50,033 bases of DNA, from contig CAMOGQ010000005.1 in NCBI GenBank assembly GCA_946614165.1, positions 1 to 50,033 of the forward strand, written 5' to 3'. The notes under the pieces were generated by a model that made no database searches, was not told the origin of the DNA, and saw only the letters and a list, made by a program, of their open reading frames with translations. Of this stretch, positions 43,801-50,033 are shown one piece after another (within the stretch, counting starts at the first letter, position 1; each line of letters starts with the position of its first letter). This stretch comes from an uncultured Lachnospiraceae bacterium (lineage in GTDB: Bacteria; Bacillota; Clostridia; Lachnospirales; Lachnospiraceae). A program made the translations under genes and the position numbers.

Positions 43801-45572
43801 CATATATGGAATTATGCAGGGGAAACGGAAACCTCCCTATTTTAATGGGAATAATGCAACATTCTTCATCAAAAATGCAAATTGAACTTGCTGTGATGCT
43901 GAAACAGAATCCAAGGTATAAGGATGAACTACTGAATAATACCATAGAAGATCAGAAAAAAATTGGAACATTTGCTTTATGTTTGAGAAGTCTCAAGGAC
44001 GAAAACGAAAAATGTCATTCCATTTTTGAAGAGGCAATCGGAGTTAGCGGTTTTATGCGCTTAATCGGTAAACGAGGAAATATCGTTATCTTATCTAGAT
44101 TCTTGCAGTATATGAGTGATGGAATGCGCATTCAGTTCATTGAGAAACTCAAGAAAAATCCCATGTCGTGTGATGCCATATTTGATAATACTTTTATTGA
44201 AGAAACGGCAGTAGGTAATTTCCATTTCTCTTTGAGAGATATGGACAAACAATCCAAGGAAATACTAAATGAGTTTGAACATGTTCTGGGAGCACCACGA
44301 TATTTAAGGATTATAAGCGAACTTGGCAATTTGACGGTTCTGTTTCAAATATTGCAATACTCCACTCCTGAGTTTATGGAAGAAATTGCGATGGAATTTG
44401 AGTCGGACAAAATAGCCTGTGAAAGAATGATTGACAGAACCATTGCACGCAGAGCCTCAATTCGGGCGATACCTCTACCATTGAAGGAAATAAATAGGAA
44501 AAATCCACGCATGATGGAACTGATGGATAGAATTATCAGTGCAGAAAGTTGGATTAACTTGTTTGTCAAGTTAGGGGATATTATGACGGTTTTTGGGTGC
44601 ATATCGGAGATGTCTGATGGCATGAGAGAATCTATCATAAACAAGTTGAAGAATCGTCAGGACGATTTTTCTAAAATAGTGTCGAATACTATAGAAAATA
44701 ATATTTCTATAGGAACACTACCACTTCGTATCAGGAGTATCAACGGTTGTGTTCCTAATATCACGGGAAAGTTTGAGGCTCTTTTCTCACCAGAAGTTTT
44801 CGTCTCATTAATGATTAATCAAGGTAAATTGTCAACATGGTTTCTTTCTCTAGGAGAGCTGTCGGTCGAATATATATGTTCGATACAGTCAATGGAATTA
44901 TATCCTATTATTAATCGCCTTTTTGAAAGGTCACTTATTGAGAAAGATGGTCTTTTTAATGTTCACTATGGGGTTAGAAGTCTTGCAGTAAAAAATTATG
45001 TCCTACTAAACATGATTGAGGGCTGTATAGGAAGAAAACGGTATAAGCAGCTTTTTATTCATGTATCGTCTCTTTTTAATGTGTTAAGAATAGCTTCATA
45101 TTCTACAATTGGAATGGAGTTATGCGAAGATATCATACAAGATCAAGACTATTTCGACGCTTTGATTAAGAATACTAGCGGAGACGAATTGTCCAATGGA
45201 TTTGAATTGGATATGTACTCTGCAATTATGAAGAGGAACAGTAATTTGGAATTCATTCTCAACAATTTAATCTCTGATGAATTGTGGATTTCCTACTTTG
45301 AAGAAAAATGTAGTTTTCACGTATTTCTTTGCATTATAAGGTGGCTACAGGGAGAAAAAATCGGCAGAATAGCTGATATACTTGTATCAAACGAAGGACA
45401 TACACATTTTTTTCAAAAAAAATGGCGTGATGAAATAATAATTGAAGATTGGAATTCTAAGTTCTCGGCGGATGCACTAGATGTTCTTAGGCGCTATGGC
45501 AAATCACTTGCCGAATTAATAAAGGATATTGTTACACAATCTCAGGTAAATGGAGCAGCATCACTTCAATAA
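40872..45572 (+). CDS. Trypsin-like protease / P-loop NTPase / helical-repeat protein, putative defence sensor
   Basis: 1566 residues. Domain 1 (~1-200) is a trypsin-like serine peptidase: His39 (LTVKHC), Asp74 (DGDGFALLK) and Ser155 (GLSGSPIL). Domain 2 is a STAND-like NTPase: Walker A GRQGSGKTT (266-274), Walker B FVWVIDDIH (320-328), and an Arg-bearing FATRNSDKT segment. Domain 3 (~650-1500) is alpha-helical and holds about eight ~80-residue repeats with the signature TIENxxSIGTxxLxLRSL. This order (protease effector, NTPase switch, long repeat sensor) matches Avs-type and other STAND antiphage proteins: the repeats would sense a phage product and unleash the protease. The gene is much more AT-rich than the plasmid backbone. 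The SD (GGGGAG) is 14 nt from ATG. Confidence 0.8.
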   Translation: MSSIERNIAKIVYLDADGTEIPSGNAVLINGQYALTVKHCVEAIKDKQMFLYCYDVDDYKLRGAELVDCSDDGDGFALLKIEPGLVVEDVELISYKAAPFQNFVTFGFNRNQSARPIWRGLNNRTSSNFSLGDFTSDLIFKDDTKEKSFDGLSGSPILQNKDSNQIIGLISQQYKENGKVIYLYGISVASQSIFLSRLSNLRLMVGNIPEETIDKISGEGIFSCFKASNPYFYNYFKHEDRLFYPENAVKDCLIKVNSRAAVIIKGRQGSGKTTLALKLAKMYQEENPQYVIMYTNIATSWYHILSHIQCIRNSVPDARFVWVIDDIHKSVEFETEIVNWPFSSIDKYIFATRNSDKTKGNPYRAESSRWDDECVIKLDIDNLTFSKYLYADPRYVELPYRDVEKIFSMCGGDLTLLENFKVLYEKNISAHFGNEQDILRDIFSFYFPNSRYAVQANEFKDALKMLVMGMLDFPIPPSLQNRTCNTILAQFFYSNIKGELEFDHASIAELIFSCITNYLQLDFKLEYESLVREISQELVSPNTRKDEIAKRINTFLQSMLTYKFVLPINKNKAVSLNDDAGNDDTVFILRTHNEYISSSTWKLLVNDKFHRDQNINLFISSINSNGFINAVLNSRDYNFRFIYRVLPKREVDIINDGILRNMREVAEQMDNSSVFVLLIRSLKDDTAIKLLEKLDQETILRAISNNSDGYFGFSCGLHYFNSSVNKKLEERIGEENLEKIISISSMSAILQFLEYFTLHRDYIFELIRKNREIILENQITRGYSVRRANEILNTIKRVSPDLLVEIENAFGEDFYISLLERKGNIQDLYDMLVSCSFLLRKRILDYLQEDRNRTIELLNRVVLNTRSIGTLNLSLKSLMTESKDNFECLDRIIDSSMFVYLIAYKGNAMDLLRIISRTTNNTANAILDAFVQDGNTFSKIIRRTIENRISIGTMGLVLHSFQDDLLDKIEKLFTANTYMELCRGNGNLPILMGIMQHSSSKMQIELAVMLKQNPRYKDELLNNTIEDQKKIGTFALCLRSLKDENEKCHSIFEEAIGVSGFMRLIGKRGNIVILSRFLQYMSDGMRIQFIEKLKKNPMSCDAIFDNTFIEETAVGNFHFSLRDMDKQSKEILNEFEHVLGAPRYLRIISELGNLTVLFQILQYSTPEFMEEIAMEFESDKIACERMIDRTIARRASIRAIPLPLKEINRKNPRMMELMDRIISAESWINLFVKLGDIMTVFGCISEMSDGMRESIINKLKNRQDDFSKIVSNTIENNISIGTLPLRIRSINGCVPNITGKFEALFSPEVFVSLMINQGKLSTWFLSLGELSVEYICSIQSMELYPIINRLFERSLIEKDGLFNVHYGVRSLAVKNYVLLNMIEGCIGRKRYKQLFIHVSSLFNVLRIASYSTIGMELCEDIIQDQDYFDALIKNTSGDELSNGFELDMYSAIMKRNSNLEFILNNLISDELWISYFEEKCSFHVFLCIIRWLQGEKIGRIADILVSNEGHTHFFQKKWRDEIIIEDWNSKFSADALDVLRRYGKSLAELIKDIVTQSQVNGAASLQ

Positions 45573-45696
45573 CAGAATAATGATGTTAAGATAATCTGTG
45601 GATATATAAAAAGAAAAATGGGTCAAGATGCGCAAGGTGTACGCGATTAGGAATCTGTTAAAGAATCTGTGATCACATATATAGGAGCTATCATGA

Positions 45697-46893
45697 ATGA
45701 GAACAGATGGAATTGAGATAAAAATGTTTCCGGCTCAATCTGGGGATTGTATTTTGATTAGCTTTATTAAGGAGGACTTCAGGATTCTTATTGACGGTGG
45801 ATATGGCAGAACATATGATGACTACTTAAAACCACACCTAATAAAGCTTGCTAAAAAGGGGAAAAAGCTAGACCTGGTAATTGCTACACATATCGACAGA
45901 GATCACATTGGGGGTATTAAAAAGTTGCTAAAGGAAAACGGAAAAGCGGATGCTCCCGAGGTCATTCCTATAGGCGAAATCTGGTTCAACGGATTTAAAA
46001 ATGTGCCTGCAATAAAGAAAAAACCAGGAGACAATTCACTTGCCATGCAGTGGAGGCTACAGACTATGGCCGCCAATAATTGCGAGGAAATTGAAAATGG
46101 CACTGAAAATATCAGTTATCAGGACGGAAACTGTTTGGCAGACCTAATCAATGAAAACAGATATTCCTGGAACAAAGCGTTTTCGGAAATTAAAACAACT
46201 GATGCCATAAATATTAACGTAGGGGTTGTCGCAAGGGATGTTCGAATGAAAGTTGAATATGGAAAAATCCATATCACTGTGCTAAACCCCACGATAGAGG
46301 ATCTAGACAATCTTGGAAGAGAATGGATTGACGTGCTAAAGCAGAGTTGCAAAGGTGATTTTACAATACAGGACAACCATTTGTTTAGCAGTGCATTTGA
46401 AGGATATTTTCTTTTTGATAAGGATTATAATTCTTATTGTGAAAATGTCAGCTTTTATACAGAAAAAGAGATTAACTGGATAATAGAAGCAGATGAGAAG
46501 GATGCCGCCAGAGACCGTTCACTACAGAACCAATCTAGCATAGCGATTCTGATTGAGTATGAAGGTAAGACACTACTATTTCCCGGTGACTGCGCGATCG
46601 AAAAGATACTCGATTATCAGTCTAATGATAGTTCGGGCTGCTTGCCGGAATCGATTGATGTGGTAAAATTGCCCCATCACGGCTCAGGGAAAAGCAATCT
46701 AAAGAATTTCATCAGAAAGTATGCAGTAGGATATTATCTGCTTTCATCAGATGGAAGTTATGGACATCCATCTAAAATGATTATAGGAAATATTATTTGC
46801 AATGCTAAGGGAAAAGCCGAGATTGTTAAGAACTATGATCTACCGATGTTGAAGGGTGTCGGAACTATGTGGAGTGAAATGAATAATATATGA
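45697..46893 (+). CDS. Cytosolic metallo-beta-lactamase-fold protein, partner of the protease-NTPase
   Basis: 398 residues with AGGAG 9 nt before the ATG. N-terminal MBL core: strand LIDGGYGRTYDDYL, then the metal motif THIDRDHIGG (64-73; H-x-D-x-D-H form, common in ComEC-like hydrolases). Later come LLFPGDC and VKLPHHGSGKSN with further ligands, so all metal sites look intact. No signal peptide. It lies 124 bp after the protease-NTPase gene on the same strand with similar AT-rich base use, and the pair is probably one operon. In AVAST type 1 an MBL protein is paired with a protease-STAND; here it probably acts as a second effector or modifies the sensor. Confidence 0.75.
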   Translation: MRTDGIEIKMFPAQSGDCILISFIKEDFRILIDGGYGRTYDDYLKPHLIKLAKKGKKLDLVIATHIDRDHIGGIKKLLKENGKADAPEVIPIGEIWFNGFKNVPAIKKKPGDNSLAMQWRLQTMAANNCEEIENGTENISYQDGNCLADLINENRYSWNKAFSEIKTTDAININVGVVARDVRMKVEYGKIHITVLNPTIEDLDNLGREWIDVLKQSCKGDFTIQDNHLFSSAFEGYFLFDKDYNSYCENVSFYTEKEINWIIEADEKDAARDRSLQNQSSIAILIEYEGKTLLFPGDCAIEKILDYQSNDSSGCLPESIDVVKLPHHGSGKSNLKNFIRKYAVGYYLLSSDGSYGHPSKMIIGNIICNAKGKAEIVKNYDLPMLKGVGTMWSEMNNI

Positions 46894-46900
46894 GTCTTCC

Positions 46901-47231
46901 CATCTTGAAATTAATCGTAGCTATAAGTTCCCTGAACTTATCAGATCTCAGAGTGGCCTCATTCCGAGCAACGACCTTTACCGGGAAGGACATCCGAGGA
47001 AAATTTCTCCTGTCCAGATCCAGTACGCCATGTCCCTGTTGAACGATCATTCACAAGCAGGTGGAAGCCATGACCGGCACATCCGTTCCAACTCTTTCAA
47101 GGGAAAGGAGCCGGCAGATTCTGATTGCGGCTAGGTACAAGGCTTCGTCTGAAGAAGAGATCCTCAATGCTTCTTTGGATAATCAGATGTGTATCACCGA
47201 TTTTCTGGAGTGTATACCTGTCTCTGACTGA
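46901..47231 (+). pseudogene. Frameshifted serine-resolvase C-terminal remnant
   Basis: One frame reads LYREGHPRKISPVQIQYAMSLLND (46947-47050 region) and then loses sense. A second frame from about 47055 continues QVEAMTGTSVPTLSRERSRQ, then ARYKASSEEEILNASLDN, and stops at 47231. Joined, this is the DNA-binding helix-turn-helix end of a Hin/resolvase-type serine recombinase. The catalytic N-terminal domain is missing. Dead recombinase fragments like this mark integration scars. The DNA from 47232 to 47600 contains other broken coding-like pieces (for example around 47260-47360) that I could not identify. Confidence 0.65.
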
Positions 47232-47626
47232 ATCGGTTTTGCAATATTATTTTTGACTACAAAAAGGACCCACAGGAATCTATCAATGGTCATCGTAAAT
47301 TAATCCGCTCTGCCGGATGCCATCGCCACATAGATGGTCAACGTCTGTATCAATGCTTATGAATAACTATACGACAAGCCACACCTGAGGTTGTACTCCG
47401 TTACTGCGAAGGCCTGCACAATCTGTCTAAAAGTGAACCGAATTTAGGAGAAAAACGTAGTTGTATAGTAATGAATGCCATAAAATTTGCGTGTTGCCAT
47501 GGTAATGCATTATTTAACAGTAGGTTTTGCTCGATATCGGTGATTCTGGAGTTTGCTTTCTGAATCACCGATTTTTAATTTTGATCCGTTCTGCCATGTA
47601 CTATGCGTACGGAGGTGGTGGATCTG

Positions 47627-48400
47627 TTGACAGATAAAAGAAAAGAGACCTTCAGGAAAATATACCCAAAGACAAACAGGGAAGCGGATAGGCTGAAAAA
47701 GTCTGTGGACATACTCAGGGTCCTGGACTACTGCGGAGCAGATATTAAGAAGAAAGGCAGCGCCTATTTCCTGAGATGCCCGGATCCGGAGCATCAGGAC
47801 CATGCACCCTACCGCAACTGCTACTGTCATACAGGTTGGAGCAACGTCCTATGCAAAAGATGCGGAAAGGCTTTCAATGCTGCTGACCTGATCATGGCCG
47901 AAAAGAAATGTGATTACGGTACTGCTATGGACATACTGTGGGAGCTGGCGGGAAAGCCGGAGTGGTACCAGAGCAGGAGAGGAAAGCCTGCTGATCCTTC
48001 ACCGGTCCTTTTTGAACTGACAAGAGAGGAGAGGAGACTTCTGGGGATCCAGCTACCGATATCCTACAGTCCCCCCTGCAGCAAGCAGGAAGGTGACCAT
48101 GCAGGGCAGGAGAGCAGGGCCCGGCTTTGCCTGAGCGACATCATGGCCGAGAAGGACTATATTTACATGGTCCAGGAGAAAGCTGCTGAAAAGATCAGGG
48201 AAATGGAAGAAATAAAGAAGGAGATAGCTTTGGCGAAGAAAACTGCAGCATACACAGGGGAAGATGAACTGACACTGGCGGCAGACGAAGCGATACGGGT
48301 CTGCAGAGAGATTCTGGCTAGGTCAGGACAAAAAATAACAATAAAAAAGGACTTCTTACGAAGCCCTTTTTTACAGACGCTTGCTCACTCACAAGAATGA
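47627..48400 (+). CDS. CHC2 zinc-finger (primase-type) protein
   Basis: 257 residues from TTG 47627 (GGAGG 11 nt upstream); an ATG at 47603 would add eight residues but has no site. Residues ~35-115 match the DnaG-type CHC2 zinc finger: DYCGADIKKKGSAYFLRCP, PEHQD, CYCHTGW, LCKRCG, FNAADLIM. There is no TOPRIM catalytic domain, so it is not a primase by itself; it could bind DNA for replication. Its base use matches the backbone rather than the AT-rich island. The C-terminal helices (EKIREMEEIKKEIALAKK) may form a coiled coil. Confidence 0.7.
   Translation: MTDKRKETFRKIYPKTNREADRLKKSVDILRVLDYCGADIKKKGSAYFLRCPDPEHQDHAPYRNCYCHTGWSNVLCKRCGKAFNAADLIMAEKKCDYGTAMDILWELAGKPEWYQSRRGKPADPSPVLFELTREERRLLGIQLPISYSPPCSKQEGDHAGQESRARLCLSDIMAEKDYIYMVQEKAAEKIREMEEIKKEIALAKKTAAYTGEDELTLAADEAIRVCREILARSGQKITIKKDFLRSPFLQTLAHSQE
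48344..48373 (+). terminator. Terminator overlapping the end of the CHC2 gene
   Basis: AAAAAAGGaCTTC / GAAGcCCTTTTTT hairpin with a short loop and T-run. It lies inside the last codons of the gene, so coding and termination overlap. Confidence 0.75.
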
Positions 48401-48552
48401 AGATCGTGTGCTCATCACGATTTCATGACTAGAATATAACATACAGAACAAACAAATGCAACAAATATTGTAGACAAAATACAAAAAATATATTTTATAT
48501 ATAAATATAGTAGCACATCACTATACACGCATCATTAAATTCATTTTGAATA

Positions 48553-49995
48553 TTAAAATGCCGATATATATTTGATTATCAAAGTTATCATTGAATTAAA
48601 TTTGTCTTCAGCTTCTTTAGCATGTTGTTGTGCAATAGCAGAGGATCGTTCTTCTCCAGGTGCATATGATATAAACTGTCCGTAAGAAACGATAAACGCA
48701 TTATAGATATCAACAAGTTGCTTTGCTTTTGCTGCGTTTTCTTTATCAGAAAACTGATTGAACTCATAGAACCTAAACACCTGGTCCATGCAGGTATTTA
48801 ATGATGATGATATAGCGTTGATTTCCGGAATATTACCTCTTCGTGTGGCGTCTCTATAAGCAACCGAATTTTGATACAGTTCCATAAGTAATGTATAGAA
48901 TTTCGTTGATTCACTGTTTTTGTAATTTGCAGTTTCTCTTTGGTATGGATTAGCTGATGGATTAAAATTCAGTTGTTTCATTACAAACGTTAACGTGCAA
49001 AATGCATTATCACAGGCAAATGCTTGCACACAATTCTTAATAGTCTCTCCATCGTAATCTTTGTATCCATCTCCGATAACTTCTTCCCAGCCATTTTTTA
49101 CTGCGCCCCAATCACAAATCCCTTTTATAATCATAAATGGAATATGTCTGTTTTTTCGCTTCTGGCAAGCATAGTATATACCACTTGCTTCCATCTCTCC
49201 ACCAACTACTGTGTGCCCAAGATTTTCCGCTGCTTCTACTAATTTCCCTCTTTCCGCGGCGTCACTTAAAACGGTTCCTCCTGTAAGCATAGATCCAAAA
49301 TACCATTTAAAGCTGCCCACTTCCTTGGGTGGAGTATTCTGATCAAGTCGATGTAATTGAGAGCTGAGATTTGGGTCAATCCGATACGATTCGTGGGGGC
49401 TGAGTTTAATCTTTCCGTCTGTCACTTTATTAAAATGATCATAAAATACAAGACCCTTAGAAACTAAGACGTCACCTAAGGATTGATTGACGGGATTGAT
49501 TCCAAATGCGACACCAACTGACATAACATATTTGGGAGTTACTTTTTCCAATGCTGCTTCTAAAGCACTGAAGGATCCGTACTGTGTAAATGATGCTGTA
49601 TCGGTAGGCCAAATATGGCAAACAGGAATCTTATCAATATATGCAAATTGAAACAAATGTCCTTCATACGGCCATGCATCGAGTGCTGTTGTTCCGGAGG
49701 ATTGCATCAACCGCCACGACAGAATCGAACCTTCAACGCTGTTAGCGCTGAGAATAAGAACTTGACTTTTTTCCAGTTCCTTAATGAAATCTTCTTCTGT
49801 CATTTTATTAGGATTTGGAGTGCACAACAAAGGATTATACTGTTCAATTATACGTACACCTTTTTCGGACCAGAAGGATTTCAGGTTATTTATCACATCT
49901 TCTCTGTATTCAGCTTGTTTAAGTATCCTATTAGCCAATTGTTCATCTACTTCAACCATTATTTTACCTGTTTCGTCATTCATTTTTGTGTTCAT
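48553..49995 (-). CDS. Nucleoside-phosphorylase-domain protein with helical C-terminus
   Basis: 480 residues. The central part (~75-330) looks like the PNP/MTA-nucleosidase fold: ALEKVTPKYVMSVGVAFGINP, LGDVLVSKGLVFYDHF, GSMLTGGTVLSDAAERGKL, VVGGEMEASGIYYAC (the usual purine-pocket ME pair) and IKGICDWG. The C-terminal ~140 residues are helical and unknown. In conflict systems such domains are proposed to act on nucleotides or as sensors. It stands alone beside the protease-NTPase island and converges on the CHC2 gene. A very strong hairpin fills the space between its SD and ATG (49996-50012), and a second in-frame ATG lies 12 nt further in. Confidence 0.7.
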   Translation of the reverse strand: MNTKMNDETGKIMVEVDEQLANRILKQAEYREDVINNLKSFWSEKGVRIIEQYNPLLCTPNPNKMTEEDFIKELEKSQVLILSANSVEGSILSWRLMQSSGTTALDAWPYEGHLFQFAYIDKIPVCHIWPTDTASFTQYGSFSALEAALEKVTPKYVMSVGVAFGINPVNQSLGDVLVSKGLVFYDHFNKVTDGKIKLSPHESYRIDPNLSSQLHRLDQNTPPKEVGSFKWYFGSMLTGGTVLSDAAERGKLVEAAENLGHTVVGGEMEASGIYYACQKRKNRHIPFMIIKGICDWGAVKNGWEEVIGDGYKDYDGETIKNCVQAFACDNAFCTLTFVMKQLNFNPSANPYQRETANYKNSESTKFYTLLMELYQNSVAYRDATRRGNIPEINAISSSLNTCMDQVFRFYEFNQFSDKENAAKAKQLVDIYNAFIVSYGQFISYAPGEERSSAIAQQHAKEAEDKFNSMITLIIKYISAF

Positions 49996-50012
49996 GCCGG
50001 GCGTCGCCCGGC
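49996..50012 (-). promoter_or_regulatory. Hairpin between Shine-Dalgarno and start codon
   Basis: GCCGGGC GTC GCCCGGC: a perfect 7-bp stem that exactly fills the 17 bases between AGGAGG (minus strand, 50013-50018) and the ATG at 49995. If folded, the SD abuts the first ATG and faces the second in-frame ATG (49983) at about 12 nt. Confidence 0.55.
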
Positions 50013-50033
50013 CCTCCTTTCAGTCGGCCGGCT

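Overview
The window looks like part of a large plasmid or plasmid-derived element from a Gram-positive anaerobe of the Clostridia, most likely Lachnospiraceae-like. The reasons are strong AGGAGG-type ribosome binding sites on almost every gene, choline-binding-type cell-wall repeats, sortase-type surface anchors, lipoproteins with lipoboxes, and a complete set of plasmid maintenance parts. No rRNA, tRNA, CRISPR array or core metabolic genes were seen. The species cannot be named from this sequence. REGION 1 (1-609): the 3' end of a transposase gene that enters from the left edge. REGION 2 (609-16342): a surface and secretion module. It holds a GNAT/zinc-finger protein, a secreted metallo-beta-lactamase-fold protein with cell-wall repeats, a secreted cysteine-peptidase-like protein with the same repeats, and a 2535-residue sortase-anchored adhesin (putative thioester domain, SpaA-like domains, 14 VaFE repeats). 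An unknown OB-like protein, a small zinc protein and a type I signal peptidase follow. REGION 3 (16388-25184): two tandem paralogous XRE regulators, a lipoprotein, a RecQ-like helicase, a Cys-rich-repeat lipoprotein, a coiled-coil membrane protein, a decayed LRR fragment and membrane proteins. REGION 4 (25294-40451): the replicon backbone. It has an anchored Asp/Pro-rich protein and a four-gene operon (lipoprotein, CpaF/VirB11-like ATPase, ParM-like actin, ParR-like RHH protein). Two clusters of three 11-bp iterons lie just beyond that operon. A ParA plus RHH-partner operon follows, with about 2 kb of regularly spaced AT-rich islands upstream, then a RecJ-like DHH exonuclease. Next are a winged-helix protein and a likely replication initiator, which diverge from an iteron-rich intergenic region that looks like the origin. 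REGION 5 (40872-50033): an accessory island whose main genes are clearly more AT-rich than the backbone. It carries a 1566-residue trypsin-like protease/P-loop NTPase/helical-repeat protein followed by a cytosolic metallo-beta-lactamase-fold protein, a combination reminiscent of AVAST type 1 and other protease-NTPase conflict systems. After a frameshifted serine-resolvase remnant come a CHC2 zinc-finger protein and a nucleoside-phosphorylase-domain protein. HOW IT FITS TOGETHER: replication and two partition systems sit in the middle, cell-surface genes to the left and a putative phage-defence island to the right. An 11-bp box (TATATGTCAGA on the + strand) recurs upstream of six minus-strand genes or operons: the surface genes, the pilus-ATPase/ParM operon and the winged-helix gene. 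This suggests they share a promoter class or regulator.
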